The notes: a model not told the origin generated them from the letters alone. Shown: positions 24,576 to 35,671, counted from the stretch's first letter. The stretch: 64,000 nucleotides of DNA from Dryocola sp. LX212 (GCA_041504365.1 CP167917.1:4092001-4156000); one strand, 5' to 3'. A program made the numbers and translations.

Positions 24576-26507
24576 ATGATCAAGTTTAGCGTAACGATCC
24601 TTGCCACGCTGATTGCGACCAGCGTCAGCGCGGCAACGGTCGATCTGCGTATTCTCGAAACCACCGACCTGCACAGCAATATGATGGACTTCGACTACTA
24701 CAAAGAAACGTCCACCGAAAAATTCGGTCTGGTGCGCACGGCAAGCCTAATCAACGCGGCCCGCAGTGAAGCAAAAAACAGCGTGCTGGTGGATAACGGT
24801 GATTTGATTCAGGGTAGCCCACTTAGCGACTACATGGCGGCAAAGGGTCTAAAAGCCGGAGAAATCCACCCGGTTTATAAGGCGCTGAACATGCTGGATT
24901 ATGCCGTCGGCAACCTTGGAAACCATGAATTTAACTACGGGCTGGATTACCTCCACAGGGCGCTGTCCGGTGCGAAATTCCCGTACGTAAATGCCAATAT
25001 CATCGATGCAAAGACCGGCAAACCGTTGTTTACCCCTTACCTCATCAAAGAGACCAGCGTGACGGATAAAGACGGCAGGCCGCAGACGCTACGCATCGGC
25101 TATATCGGCTTCGTGCCGCCGCAGATCATGACGTGGGATAAGGCAAACCTGGAAGGCAAAGTCACAGTGCAGGACATCACCGAAACCGCAAAGCATTACG
25201 TCCCGCAGATGCGTAAAGCAGGGGCGGATTTGGTGGTGGTGGTCGCCCACTCGGGGCTTTCCAGCGACCCGTATCACGCGATGGCCGAAAACTCCGTGTA
25301 CTACTTAAGCCAGGTGCCCGGCGTGGATACCATTCTGTTCGGCCATGCCCACGCCGTGTTCCCGGGTAAAGACTTTGCGAACATCAAAGGCGCGGATATT
25401 AAACAAGGCACACTCAACGGCGTACCAGCAGTAATGCCGGGGATGTGGGGCGACCATCTGGGCGTGGTGGATCTGGTGCTCAACAACGACAGCGGCTCCT
25501 GGAAAGTCACCGGCAGCAAAGCAGAGGCGCGCCCAATCTACGACAGCGTGGCGAAAAAATCGCTGGCGGCGGAAGATAAGGATCTGGTGAAAGTGCTGGC
25601 CCACGACCACGATGCTACCCGCGAGTTTGTCGGCAAATCCATCGGCAAGTCCGCCGACAATATGTACAGCTATCTGGCGCTTGTCCAGGATGATCCTACC
25701 GTTCAGGTGGTCAACAACGCTCAGCGCGCCTACGTCGAGAAATATATTCAGGGCGACCCCGACCTCGCGAATCTGCCAGTTCTTTCCGCCGCCGCGCCGT
25801 TCAAAGTGGGCGGACGTAAAAACGATCCGGCGAGCTTCGTCGAGGTTGAAAAAGGCCAGCTGACCTTCCGCAACGCCGCCGATTTATACCTCTATCCGAA
25901 CACGTTGGTCGTGGTGAAGGCGAGCGGGAAAGAGGTGAAAGAGTGGCTGGAATGCTCTGCCGGGCAATTCAACCAGATTGACGTCAACAGCAGCAGGCCG
26001 CAGCCGCTCATCAACTGGGACGGTTTCCGCACCTATAACTTCGACGTTATCGACGGGGTGGACTACCAGATTGATGTCTCACAGCCTGCGCGCTACGACG
26101 GTGACTGTCAGCCTGCGAACCTGCAATCTGAACGCATCAAAAACCTGACGTTTAAGGGCAAGCCAGTCGATCCGAACGCCACCTTCCTGGTCGCGACTAA
26201 CAACTATCGTGCCTATGGCGGCACCTTCGCCGGAACGGGCGAAAAGCATATTGCCTTTGCGTCCCCGGATGAAAACCGCTCGGTGCTGGCAAACTGGATT
26301 AGCGCACAGATTGAGATCCACCCGGCGGCGGACAACAACTGGCGCCTGGCGCCGATTCACAGCGCGCAGCCGCTGGATATCCGCTTCGAAACTTCGCCGG
26401 GCGAGAAAGCCGCCGCGTTTATTAAGGAGAAGGCTCAGTATCCGATGAAAAATGTCGGCACGGACGAGATTGGCTTCTCTGTTTATCAAGTTGATTTAAC
26501 TAAATAA
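24576..26507 (+). CDS. cpdB: 2',3'-cyclic-nucleotide 2'-phosphodiesterase / 3'-nucleotidase CpdB
   Basis: Periplasmic metallophosphoesterase of 643 residues (E. coli 647). It hydrolyses 2',3'-cyclic nucleotides and 3'-nucleotides for scavenging. Signal peptide about 1-19 (ending SVSA). The calcineurin-like metal site is spread over [34 protein letters not shown] and [11 protein letters not shown]. The C-terminal 5'-nucleotidase domain (about 370-640) contains [14 protein letters not shown]. The ATG lies 11 bases after AAAGGA. Confidence 0.97.
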   Translation: MIKFSVTILATLIATSVSAATVDLRILETTDLHSNMMDFDYYKETSTEKFGLVRTASLINAARSEAKNSVLVDNGDLIQGSPLSDYMAAKGLKAGEIHPVYKALNMLDYAVGNLGNHEFNYGLDYLHRALSGAKFPYVNANIIDAKTGKPLFTPYLIKETSVTDKDGRPQTLRIGYIGFVPPQIMTWDKANLEGKVTVQDITETAKHYVPQMRKAGADLVVVVAHSGLSSDPYHAMAENSVYYLSQVPGVDTILFGHAHAVFPGKDFANIKGADIKQGTLNGVPAVMPGMWGDHLGVVDLVLNNDSGSWKVTGSKAEARPIYDSVAKKSLAAEDKDLVKVLAHDHDATREFVGKSIGKSADNMYSYLALVQDDPTVQVVNNAQRAYVEKYIQGDPDLANLPVLSAAAPFKVGGRKNDPASFVEVEKGQLTFRNAADLYLYPNTLVVVKASGKEVKEWLECSAGQFNQIDVNSSRPQPLINWDGFRTYNFDVIDGVDYQIDVSQPARYDGDCQPANLQSERIKNLTFKGKPVDPNATFLVATNNYRAYGGTFAGTGEKHIAFASPDENRSVLANWISAQIEIHPAADNNWRLAPIHSAQPLDIRFETSPGEKAAAFIKEKAQYPMKNVGTDEIGFSVYQVDLTK

Positions 26508-26508
26508 C

Positions 26509-26541
26509 CTGTCGGATGACGCTGCGCTTATCCGACCTACG
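26509..26541. repeat. Single REP element flanked by an imperfect 18-base direct repeat
   Basis: TGTCGGATGACGCTGCGCTT, continuing ATCCGACCTAC, is one REP copy of the family seen elsewhere in the window. It is bracketed by ATCAAGTTGATTTAACTA (26485-26502, the end of cpdB) and ATCAGGTTGATTTAACCA (26547-26564), which match at 16 of 18 positions. Confidence 0.75.
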
Positions 26542-26573
26542 GCTGCATCAGGTTGATTTAACCAGGTGAGGCT

Positions 26574-26966
26574 TCAGGCGTCCCGTTCGCGGGACGCCAT
26601 CACCTGGGGCAGATTCCCCTCAATCCAGTCCGCCAGCGCGGCGACTTTCTCAGCCACTTCTTCACCGAGCGGCGTCAGGCTGTACTCTACATGCGGCGGA
26701 ACTACCGGGTACGACTTACGGTTCACAAAGCCGTCTGCTTCCAGCCACTGCAGCGTTTGCGCCAGCATTTTTTCGCTCACGCCGCCCATTTTACGGCGCA
26801 GGTCGCTGAAACGGTGCGTACCGCCCTGAAGCGCGACCAGAATCAGCACGCCCCAGCGGCTGGTGACGTGTTTCAGCACGTCCCGCGACGGGCATTTCTC
26901 GGCAAACAGGTTGCCGCTACGCATCTGCTCGCTAAGCGTTGGTGCGCTTTCAACGATTTCGCTCAT
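26574..26966 (-). CDS. ytfH: HxlR family transcriptional regulator YtfH (QorR)
   Basis: 130-residue HxlR-type winged helix protein (E. coli YtfH 126). The typical core CPSRDVLKHVTSRWGVLILV is followed by FSDLRRKMGGVSEKMLAQTL and YPVVPPHVEYSLTPLGEEV. The conserved cysteine of redox-sensing HxlR/YodB proteins is present in the CPSR motif (about residue 25). It is divergent from qorB, which it probably represses in response to quinones or electrophiles. The 88-base gap contains the inverted elements ACTAAAAGTTAGT and GTACGTAC, possible operator parts. Confidence 0.92.
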   Translation of the reverse strand: MSEIVESAPTLSEQMRSGNLFAEKCPSRDVLKHVTSRWGVLILVALQGGTHRFSDLRRKMGGVSEKMLAQTLQWLEADGFVNRKSYPVVPPHVEYSLTPLGEEVAEKVAALADWIEGNLPQVMASRERDA

Positions 26967-27054
26967 CTCATACTTACCTTTTTGTACGTACTTACTAAAA
27001 GTTAGTTAGGGTGCTAGTGTGGCACAACTAACCAAAAACAGTAAGGTGTTTACC

Positions 27055-27903
27055 ATGATTGCGATTACCGGCGTTTCCGGCCAGCTTGGCCGTCAGGTTG
27101 TAGAAGAGCTGTTGAAAAGCGTGGAAGCAAACAGCGTGGTGGCGATTGTCCGCACGCCGGCCAAAGTGAGTGACCTGGCCGGGCGCGGCGTGCAGGTTCG
27201 CGCCGCTGACTATAACGATAAATCGGCTATGCAGCAGGCGCTGGCGGGAGTCGAAAAGCTCCTGCTGGTTTCTTCCAGCGAAGTAGGACAGCGCGCCATT
27301 CAACACCGCAACGTGATTGACGCCGCGAAAGCCGCAGGCGTAAAACTCATCGCCTACACCAGCCTGCTGCACGCGGATACCTCCCCGCTTGGCCTGGCCG
27401 AAGAGCATGTGGCAACGGAAAAAATGCTTAAAGAGTCTGGCGTTCCTTTCGTGCTGCTGCGCAACGGTTGGTATACCGAAAACTATCTCGCCAGCCTTCC
27501 GGCTGCCCTGCAGCACGGCGTGTTTATTGGTAGCGCAGGGGCAGGAAAAATTGCCTCTGCCACGCGCGCTGACTATGCGGCCGCGGCGGCAAAAGTTCTG
27601 ACGCTGGATAACCAGGCAGGGAAAACCTATGAGCTGGCGGGCGATCGCGGCTGGACACTGGCGGAACTGGCGGAAGAAGTCAGCAGGCAGAGCGGTAAAA
27701 CCGTGGTTTATCAGAACCTCAGCGAAGCGGAATTCAAAGCGGCGCTGCTGGGCGCGGGTTTACCGGAAGGTTTTGCGGCAATGCTCGCAAACTCAGACAT
27801 CGGCGCATCCAAAGACGGCCTGTTCGACGATAGCCACCAGCTCAGCCAGCTGACTGGTCGCCCCACACCTTCCCTTGCGGAAAGCGTTCGCAGCACGCTG
27901 TAA
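27055..27903 (+). CDS. qorB: NAD(P)H:quinone oxidoreductase QorB (YtfG)
   Basis: 282-residue atypical short-chain-dehydrogenase-type reductase (E. coli QorB 286). It reduces quinones by two electrons without forming semiquinones. The Rossmann nucleotide loop GVSGQLGRQVVEELLK is at the N-terminus. Further family blocks are EKLLLVSSSEVGQRAIQHRN, IAYTSLLHADTSPLGLAEEH and RNGWYTENYLASLPAALQHG. I chose the ATG at 27055 (MIAITGVSG) after AAGGTGTTTACC; the frame opens 12 codons earlier without a family match. Confidence 0.95.
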   Translation: MIAITGVSGQLGRQVVEELLKSVEANSVVAIVRTPAKVSDLAGRGVQVRAADYNDKSAMQQALAGVEKLLLVSSSEVGQRAIQHRNVIDAAKAAGVKLIAYTSLLHADTSPLGLAEEHVATEKMLKESGVPFVLLRNGWYTENYLASLPAALQHGVFIGSAGAGKIASATRADYAAAAAKVLTLDNQAGKTYELAGDRGWTLAELAEEVSRQSGKTVVYQNLSEAEFKAALLGAGLPEGFAAMLANSDIGASKDGLFDDSHQLSQLTGRPTPSLAESVRSTL

Positions 27904-27967
27904 TTGTTAACTATCCGTTAACGGCGGACATCCCTATACTTATGGGGTGTCCCCGCGGAGGTTTTCA

Positions 27968-28792
27968 GTGCAAGGCGTTCCCGAGCAGTTCATTGATGAG
28001 AAAGACAACGCCCAGTTCCGGCAGCTGCCGCAGCTGCCGGGCGTCGAGCTTTACCACGCCCACATCTCACGCTACGCCTTTGAACCCCACACCCACGAAG
28101 CTTTTGGCATCGGCACCGTCACCTGGGGAGCCGAGCGCTTCCGCTATCGCGGCGTGCAGCACGTTGCCGCCCAGGGCTCTCTGGTGCTGATGAACCCGGA
28201 CGAGCTACACACGGGCGAAGCGGAGACCGAAGACGGCTGGCAGTACCGTATGATTTATCTTGAGCCTGAACTGCTGGAATCCGTCACCGGCGAGCGCTGC
28301 TGGTGGTTCAGCGATGCGGTCACCCATGACCCGCAGCGTTCGCGCCAGGTTGGGCAACTGATTAACGGTCTCTGGAGCGCAGGCGACACAATGACCCAGC
28401 AAGGTCTGCTGCTCAACCTCATCGAGGCTTTTCGGCCTTACGCGCATCATCAGTCCGCCGGGCCGCGGGAAGCCGCGCATCGCTTCGACCGCATCCGCGA
28501 ATACCTGCACGACAACTATATGCGTCCGGTTACGCTCGACGAGCTGGCCGCCCTGGTATCACTCAGCCCCTGGCACTTCCAGCGCCAGTTCAAGGCCCAT
28601 TTCCACGCCACTCCGCACCAGATGCTGATGGCGATTCGCCTGTGGTACGCCAAACAGTTTCTGACCAACGGCGTTCCCGCAGCGCAGGTTGCGGCCATGA
28701 GCGGCCTGACGGACCAGGCTCACCTGACCCGCGCTTTCGCCCAGCGTTATGGCATCACGCCCGTACGCTACCAGAAACAGGTTTCCCGCTAG
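27968..28792 (+). CDS. AraC family transcriptional regulator with N-terminal cupin domain
   Basis: 274-residue regulator. An N-terminal AraC-binding cupin (about 1-150; HISRYAFEPHTHEAFGIGTV and LVLMNPDELHTGEA) is followed by a C-terminal pair of helix-turn-helix motifs (about 175-272; TLDELAALVSLSPWHFQRQF and PAAQVAAMSGLTDQAHLTRA). The start is the GTG at 27968, six bases after a strong GGAGG. An upstream in-frame GTG at 27947 lies before that ribosome site. The gene is not at this position in E. coli, where qorB and ytfF are neighbours. It lies 77 bases before ytfF and probably regulates it. The effector is unknown. Confidence 0.88.
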   Translation: MQGVPEQFIDEKDNAQFRQLPQLPGVELYHAHISRYAFEPHTHEAFGIGTVTWGAERFRYRGVQHVAAQGSLVLMNPDELHTGEAETEDGWQYRMIYLEPELLESVTGERCWWFSDAVTHDPQRSRQVGQLINGLWSAGDTMTQQGLLLNLIEAFRPYAHHQSAGPREAAHRFDRIREYLHDNYMRPVTLDELAALVSLSPWHFQRQFKAHFHATPHQMLMAIRLWYAKQFLTNGVPAAQVAAMSGLTDQAHLTRAFAQRYGITPVRYQKQVSR

Positions 28793-28869
28793 CTAAACCG
28801 CAATCTCATACAATACTCGCAACCGTCCCATCCCTACACTGACCGCAAAGAACTAACCGGAAGAGTAAA

Positions 28870-29841
28870 ATGTTAACTGGCGTACTGTATGCCCTGATGG
28901 CCGGGCTGATGTGGGGGCTGATTTTTGTCGGCCCGATTATCGTGCCGGACTACCCGGCCGCACTGCAGTCTACCGGGCGCTACCTTGCGCTGGGGCTGAT
29001 TGCCATTCCGCTAGCGTGGCTCGGGCGGCAGCGTCTACGCCAGCTTAGCGGCAGGGACTGGTTTACCGCGCTTAAGCTCTCTACCGTCGGGAACCTGATC
29101 TATTACGTCTGCCTGGCAAGCGCGATTCAACGCACCGGTGCGCCCATTTCTACGATGATTATTGGTACCCTGCCGGTAGTGATCCCCGTATTTGCCAATC
29201 TGCTCTATAGCAAGCGCGACGGAAAACTGCCGTTGCGACGGCTCGCCCCTGCTCTGGCAGTCATCGCAATTGGGCTGGTGATGGTCAATACCGCCGAACT
29301 GCGCGGTGGAGGGGGTGATTTCAGCTGGTGGCGATATGCCAGCGGTATCGGCCTGGCCTTTGTTTCCGTTGTCTGCTGGGCATGGTATGCGCTGCGCAAC
29401 GCCCGCTGGCTGCGGGAGAATCCTGATAAAAATCCGATGATGTGGGCCACCGCGCAGGGGCTGTCCACGCTGCCTTTCTCGCTGCTGGGGTACGTTGTCA
29501 TCTGCCTGTTTATAGCTCGCAGCAGCGCCGATTTTGCCCTGCCGTTTGGCCCGCGTCCGGAAGTGTTCGTCACGCTGATGCTGGCTATCGCCCTGCTCTG
29601 CTCCTGGCTGGGCAACCTGTGCTGGAACATCGCCTGTCAGCGCCTGCCGACGGTGATCGTCGGACCGCTTATCGTTTTTGAAACGCTTGCCGGACTGGCC
29701 TATACCTTTATACTGCGCCACAGCTGGCCACCCCTTCTCACGCTGCTGGGCATTCTTTGTTTGGTTTTCGGCGTGGTGCTGGCGGTCCTCACGAAGCCGC
29801 AGAAACGACAGATAGAAGAGGTAGCAGCCGTAGGGGAATAA
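28870..29841 (+). CDS. ytfF: DMT superfamily (EamA) inner-membrane transporter YtfF
   Basis: 323-residue protein (E. coli YtfF about 321) with ten predicted membrane helices in two EamA repeats. Family segments include MAGLMWGLIFVGPIIVPDYP, QRTGAPISTMIIGTLPVVIP, CWAWYALRNARWLRENPDKN and VGPLIVFETLAGLAYTFILR. It is probably an exporter of small metabolites; the substrate is unknown. The ATG follows CCGGAAGAGTAAA. It follows an AraC regulator in the same direction, and AraC/EamA pairs often form autonomous export modules. Confidence 0.88.
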   Translation: MLTGVLYALMAGLMWGLIFVGPIIVPDYPAALQSTGRYLALGLIAIPLAWLGRQRLRQLSGRDWFTALKLSTVGNLIYYVCLASAIQRTGAPISTMIIGTLPVVIPVFANLLYSKRDGKLPLRRLAPALAVIAIGLVMVNTAELRGGGGDFSWWRYASGIGLAFVSVVCWAWYALRNARWLRENPDKNPMMWATAQGLSTLPFSLLGYVVICLFIARSSADFALPFGPRPEVFVTLMLAIALLCSWLGNLCWNIACQRLPTVIVGPLIVFETLAGLAYTFILRHSWPPLLTLLGILCLVFGVVLAVLTKPQKRQIEEVAAVGE

Positions 29842-29876
29842 CGGCGCTACCCAAAAATAGGCATAGCCTCAGCCTA

Positions 29877-29899
29877 AAGATGCATTTAATATGCATCTT
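29877..29899. promoter_or_regulatory. NsrR operator of ytfE
   Basis: A 23-base near-perfect palindrome with arms AAGATGCAT and ATGCATCTT around TTAAT matches the NsrR consensus AAGATGCYTTT-N-AAARGCATCTT layout. It lies 28 bases before the ytfE ATG. The repressor gene nsrR is in the same window at 50.3 kb. Confidence 0.9.
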
Positions 29900-29926
29900 A
29901 TATTTTACAAGATGAGGTATCTGACC

Positions 29927-30589
29927 ATGGCCTTCCGCGACCAACCCTTAGGTGAACTGGCATTAACCATTCCCCGCGCCTCCGCGCTGTTCCGTAAGCT
30001 GGATCTGGATTTTTGCTGCGGTGGCAGGCAGACGCTTGAGCGTGCCGCTGCCCGTAAAGAGCTGGATCTGGCAGCTATAGAGGCCGAGCTTGCGGCGTTG
30101 GCTGAAGAACCCCTCGAGAAGGAGTGGCGAACCGCGCCGCTGCCGGAAATCATCGCCCATATTGTGGTTCGCTACCACGACAGGCACCGCGAACAGCTAC
30201 CGGAGCTGATTTTACAGGCGAACAAGGTTGAGCGGGTGCATGCTGATAAACCTGACGTGCCGAAGGGGCTGGCGAAATATCTCACCATGCTGCATCAGGA
30301 ATTGAGCAGTCATATGATGAAGGAAGAGCAGATTCTGTTCCCGATGATTAAACAGGGCATGGGCGCTCAGGCCATCGGCCCGATTAGCGTCATGGAAAGC
30401 GAGCATGATGAGGCGGGAGAGCTGCTGGAGGTCATCAAGCACACCACCAATAACGTTACCCCGCCGCCGGAAGCGTGCACCACCTGGAAAGCGATGTATA
30501 ACGGGATTAACGAGCTGATTGACGATCTGATGAATCACATCAGCCTTGAGAACAACGTGCTGTTCCCCCGGGCTTTGGCCGGGGAGTGA
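29927..30589 (+). CDS. ytfE: Iron-sulfur cluster repair di-iron protein YtfE (RIC)
   Basis: 220 residues, equal to E. coli YtfE, which helps repair Fe-S clusters damaged by nitric oxide and oxidants. The N-terminal ScdA_N domain has the [16 protein letters not shown] motif (Cys30, Cys31). The hemerythrin-like four-helix domain supplies di-iron ligands in [43 protein letters not shown] and [15 protein letters not shown]. The ATG at 29927 ([12 protein letters not shown]) fits the family; the frame opens 12 codons earlier inside the NsrR operator region. Confidence 0.97.
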   Translation: MAFRDQPLGELALTIPRASALFRKLDLDFCCGGRQTLERAAARKELDLAAIEAELAALAEEPLEKEWRTAPLPEIIAHIVVRYHDRHREQLPELILQANKVERVHADKPDVPKGLAKYLTMLHQELSSHMMKEEQILFPMIKQGMGAQAIGPISVMESEHDEAGELLEVIKHTTNNVTPPPEACTTWKAMYNGINELIDDLMNHISLENNVLFPRALAGE

Positions 30590-30596
30590 TTTTTAA

Positions 30597-30621
30597 CCCC
30601 TCTCCCCAGGCGGGGAGAGGG
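30597..30621. terminator. Hairpin between convergent ytfE and cycA
   Basis: Stem CCCCTCTCCCC / GGGGAGAGGG with a short AGGC-type loop. There is no T tract on either side, so it may be a weak terminator or an mRNA 3'-end stabiliser. Confidence 0.55.
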
Positions 30622-30631
30622 TCACAAGAGG

Positions 30632-32044
30632 TTATTTGCCTGAATTAGCCAGACGCTTTTTACCCATAAACAGCCAGCACACGCCGAGCACCACAAACCA
30701 AATCGGCGTCACCATCAGCGCCTGACGGGTATCCGTTTCCAACGTCAGCAGCACAATCACAAACACAAAGAACGCCATGCAAACCCAGCACATCAGTTTG
30801 CCAAGCGGCATTTTGTAGATGGATTTTTTGTGCATCTCCGGACGCTGCTTGCGGTACACCAGGTACGAACAAAGAATAATCGTCCAGACGAACATAAACA
30901 GAATCGCCGACACGGTGGTGATCATCGTGAAGGCTGCAATGACGTTCGGATTCACGTACAGCATTACCACGCCGCCCAGCAGGCAGATGCAGGAGAAAGT
31001 TAACCCCTTAGCCGGAACGGCACGTTTAGACAGCTTAGCGAACGCCTGCGGCGCCATCTTGTCCTGCGCCAGACCAAACAGCATGCGGCTGGTAGAGAAG
31101 ACGCCGCTGTTGGCCGAGGATGCCGCCGACGTCAGCACAACGAAGTTGATGATGCTCGCGGCGGCGGGCAGCCCCACCAACACAAACAGCTCAACGAACG
31201 GGCTCTTATCCGCCACCACGGAGTGCCACGGCGTCACCGACATAATGACGATCAGCGCAAACACGTAGAACATGATGATGCGCACTGGAATCGAGTTAAT
31301 GGCGCGCGGCAGGGATTTCTCCGGATCTTTGGTTTCCGCCGCGGTGGTACCCACCAGCTCAATTCCCACGAAGGCGAAGACCGCTATCTGGAAGCCGGCA
31401 AAGAAGCCGCTGAGGCCTTTCGGGAACCAGCCGCCGTCATTCCACAGGTTATTGAAGGAGGCCTCAACGCCCGACGGCGAGTGGAAGTGCGTCAGGATCA
31501 TCACCAGGCCAATCACAATCAGCCCTACGATGGCGACGATTTTGATCATTGCAAACCAGAACTCCATCTCCCCGAACATCTTCACCGTAGCCAGATTCAG
31601 GCTCAGCAGCAGGATGACTACGGCCAGTGAGGCTACCCAGTCGGACAGTCCCGGGAACCAGAACTGTGCATAGGAGGTTATCGCCACTACATCGGCCATG
31701 CCGGTTACTACCCAGCAGAACCAGTAGGTCCAGCCGGTGAAATACCCGGCCCACGGGCCTAACAGGTCGGCGGCAAAATCGCTGAAGGATTTATATTCGA
31801 GGTTGGAAAGCAGCAGCTCCCCCATCGCCCGCATCACGAAGAACAGCATGAAGCCGATGATCATGTAGACGAAGATGATGGATGGCCCCGCGAGGCTGAT
31901 GGTTTTACCGGAGCCCATAAACAGGCCGGTACCGATAGCGCCGCCGATGGCGATAAGCTGTATATGGCGGTTCGTTAGATTTCGCCGTAGCGACTGTTCG
32001 GCCGGAGCCTGTGCGGCTTCAGCGACTTTTACCTGATCTACCAT
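30632..32044 (-). CDS. cycA: D-serine/D-alanine/glycine:proton symporter CycA
   Basis: 470-residue amino-acid permease with twelve hydrophobic segments (E. coli 470). The APC signature is near the N-terminus (GGAIGTGLFMGSGKTISLAG), and FVGIELVGTTAAETKDPEKS lies in the middle. It imports glycine, D- and L-alanine and D-serine. It has the E. coli neighbours ytfE and fklB. The long leader upstream (32045-32333) is where GcvB RNA pairs in E. coli; I did not define a pairing site here. Confidence 0.96.
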   Translation of the reverse strand: MVDQVKVAEAAQAPAEQSLRRNLTNRHIQLIAIGGAIGTGLFMGSGKTISLAGPSIIFVYMIIGFMLFFVMRAMGELLLSNLEYKSFSDFAADLLGPWAGYFTGWTYWFCWVVTGMADVVAITSYAQFWFPGLSDWVASLAVVILLLSLNLATVKMFGEMEFWFAMIKIVAIVGLIVIGLVMILTHFHSPSGVEASFNNLWNDGGWFPKGLSGFFAGFQIAVFAFVGIELVGTTAAETKDPEKSLPRAINSIPVRIIMFYVFALIVIMSVTPWHSVVADKSPFVELFVLVGLPAAASIINFVVLTSAASSANSGVFSTSRMLFGLAQDKMAPQAFAKLSKRAVPAKGLTFSCICLLGGVVMLYVNPNVIAAFTMITTVSAILFMFVWTIILCSYLVYRKQRPEMHKKSIYKMPLGKLMCWVCMAFFVFVIVLLTLETDTRQALMVTPIWFVVLGVCWLFMGKKRLANSGK

Positions 32045-32299
32045 GTTGTGTTTTTCCTGTACCTGTCTGTTGTGTTCAGGCTCTTCTGGCCTTTACGTCA
32101 AAGTGTGTAATGTTGCTTGTAGAAAGCACTTGGATAGTAGGAGAGATTCGGCGGGATGAATACCTGCAAAAAACGTTCTTGTTAATTTTTTGTTTTATTT
32201 GAGTGCGAAATCACTGTCGCATTGCGAAGTGCCTCACAAAAATACCCGTAACGTGGGCATATACAAGATTAAATCACGGTTATTTGTTAAGAACCAAAC

Positions 32300-32325
32300 G
32301 AAAACCCCGCCGGAAGCGGGGCTCG
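32300..32325 (-). terminator. Rho-independent terminator of fklB
   Basis: On the minus strand the stem CCCCGC / GCGGGG with loop TTCCG is followed by TTTTCGTTT, starting nine bases after the fklB stop. Confidence 0.85.
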
Positions 32326-32333
32326 GCTACTGC

Positions 32334-32954
32334 TTACAGAATTTCCAGCAGTTCTACTTCGAAGACCAGGGTGCTGAATGGCGGGATGGACGCGCCAGCG
32401 CCGCGCTCGCCGTAGGCCAGGTTGTGAGGGATAGTCAGTTCCCACTTCGAGCCAACCGGCATCAGGGTCAGGGCTTCAATCCAGCCTGCGATCACGCCGC
32501 TGACCGGGAATTCAGCCGGTTCGCCACGCTGGACGGAGCTGTCGAATACGGTGCCGTCGATGAGCTTACCGGTATAGTGCACGCGAACGTGATCTTTACG
32601 CGCAGGAATTGCGCCGGTGCCCTGAGTCAGAACGCGGAATTGCAGGCCGGATTCGGTGCTGCTCACGCCTTCTTTCTTGACGTTTTCTTCCAGGTATTTC
32701 TGACCTTCTACCGCCATCTCTTTCTGACGCTCCTGACGCACCGCATCGGCACGTTCGTGCACTTCACGCAGGGCACGGTGAACAACGTCAACAGGAACCA
32801 CCGGCGCGTTGCCTTCCAGCGCATCACGCAGACCCGCCACCAGCGCTTCGGGCAGCAGGCCCTGCAGACCAGATTCGCTCAGCTGCTGACCGACCTGTAA
32901 ACCAATACCGTAACTTGCTTGCGCTTCGACGCTGTCAAAAGAAGGGGTTGTCAT
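32334..32954 (-). CDS. fklB: FKBP-type peptidyl-prolyl cis-trans isomerase FklB
   Basis: 206 residues, equal to E. coli FklB (FKBP22). The N-terminal dimerisation domain (about 1-85) is linked by a long helix (about 85-115) to a C-terminal FKBP domain. That domain carries [38 protein letters not shown] and [20 protein letters not shown]. It has no signal peptide, so it is cytosolic, although some relatives are periplasmic. The ATG follows TTAAAGGAAAATTC. Confidence 0.96.
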   Translation of the reverse strand: MTTPSFDSVEAQASYGIGLQVGQQLSESGLQGLLPEALVAGLRDALEGNAPVVPVDVVHRALREVHERADAVRQERQKEMAVEGQKYLEENVKKEGVSSTESGLQFRVLTQGTGAIPARKDHVRVHYTGKLIDGTVFDSSVQRGEPAEFPVSGVIAGWIEALTLMPVGSKWELTIPHNLAYGERGAGASIPPFSTLVFEVELLEIL

Positions 32955-33138
32955 GAATTTTCCTTTAAGGTTTTAAAAGCAAGCGTGCAGCATAGCAGCG
33001 TCATCTGGTCGGGTAAAATGTAAAAGGCCGGTGAGTGACAAATGCGAACGAAACGGGAACAATGGCCTGATGAGTGCTAAATTACGGTGAAGCGTCACGG
33101 AAACCGGGATCGTTCACTGCATCAAACAGTTAGCGTTC

Positions 33139-33144
33139 TATAAT
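33139..33144 (+). promoter_or_regulatory. -10 element upstream of ytfB
   Basis: A perfect TATAAT, 52 bases before the chosen ytfB ATG. A -35 is poorly conserved (TTCACT at 33113 gives a long 20-base spacer). Confidence 0.45.
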
Positions 33145-33195
33145 GGAGTTGGGAAATGGTCAAAGCACATTATGTGGACTTGAGGAGGGTTGCCG

Positions 33196-33795
33196 ATGCG
33201 ATTCGCTATTAAACCAATGCTCGTACGGATTTGGCACGCCCCTGAGCATTTCCGGCTGATGGATCCGCTTCCTCCCCTGCACCGCTGGGGTATTATTATT
33301 GCCGCCGCCGTCGTCGTGGTGGGCTTCTTGTTACCCGCGGCGGATGAGCCTGACCACCCGGTCACGCGCGATGCGCAGCTCTCGGTTGAATCCCAGACCC
33401 CGATGCATGCCGAACTGGTCAACCCTCCAGCTAACGCTTCGCCTGTCGCGCCAGCAGAGCCCGTACCAGCGCCGTTGGAACCACAGGTTCAGGACCAGGC
33501 GCCCGTTCCCCACGCCAACAACGATATCGAGCAGCAGTGGCGCTCCTACCGCGTGGAGTCCGGCCAGACGATGGCGCAGCTGTTCCGTGACCACAACCTG
33601 CCGCCAGCAGATGTCTATGCCATGGCGCAGGTTGAAGGTGACAATAAACCGCTGAGTACGCTACAGACCGGGCAAATGGTGAAGATTCGCCAGAACGCGA
33701 ATGGAATAGTGACGGGGTTAACGATTGATTCTGGCAGCGGCGGAGAGATTCTGTTTACGCGTCAGCCTGACGGCAGCTTCCTGCGCGCACAATAA
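33196..33795 (+). CDS. ytfB: Cell-division-associated OapA domain protein YtfB
   Basis: 199-residue single-pass membrane protein (E. coli YtfB 212). A cytoplasmic OapA N-terminus (about 1-28; WHAPEHFRLMDPLPPLHRWG) is followed by one membrane helix (about 29-47). A Pro/Ala/Gln-rich spacer follows, then a C-terminal OapA/LysM-like domain from about residue 113 (WRSYRVESGQTMAQLFRDHN). In E. coli it localises to the septum and binds glycan. I prefer the ATG at 33196, eight bases after GGAGG. A TTG two codons upstream would give the E. coli-like MP start but is only two bases from the ribosome site. Confidence 0.88.
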   Translation: MRFAIKPMLVRIWHAPEHFRLMDPLPPLHRWGIIIAAAVVVVGFLLPAADEPDHPVTRDAQLSVESQTPMHAELVNPPANASPVAPAEPVPAPLEPQVQDQAPVPHANNDIEQQWRSYRVESGQTMAQLFRDHNLPPADVYAMAQVEGDNKPLSTLQTGQMVKIRQNANGIVTGLTIDSGSGGEILFTRQPDGSFLRAQ

Positions 33796-33817
33796 ATTTA
33801 TGGCGATGTTAAAATGC

Positions 33818-33844
33818 AAAACGCCGGCACTTGGCCGGCGTTTT
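33818..33844. terminator. Bidirectional terminator between ytfB and rplI
   Basis: A-tract, stem ACGCCGGC / GCCGGCGT with loop ACTTG, then T-tract. AAAA and TTTT flank the stem, so it can serve both convergent genes. Confidence 0.88.
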
Positions 33845-33864
33845 AACGTTTGATTTAGCTTAAA

Positions 33865-34329
<465 letters not shown>

Positions 34330-34358
34330 TCAAAGTCGTATTAATGGACCGTGACCGA

Positions 34359-34908
<550 letters not shown>

Positions 34909-34914
34909 CAGAAA

Positions 34915-35400
<486 letters not shown>

Positions 35401-35671
35401 ATTGACGCGTAATCATACTTGCGGGGCCTGACAAACTCAAGGCCGAACGGAAATTAATTCTTTTGGCTGACGGACAAAAAACCCATGGCGGGCTAACACC
35501 GTGAATTTTATAAAGTTGAGCTGGATCACTAAAAATTTTTGACCAACACCATCAGAAATGGTCGCTTTTTATTCAACCACATCGGTTTACACTGAGTATC
35601 ACAGGCCGCCACTAATCATTCACAGGAGCGACGACCACTGCTAACACACCAGCTGTAAGTGGAGCGCAAAT

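Noticed and set aside
32011-32202. 63-codon frame in the cycA leader
   Set aside because: Antisense to the cycA start and leader, no ribosome site; more likely plain regulatory sequence.
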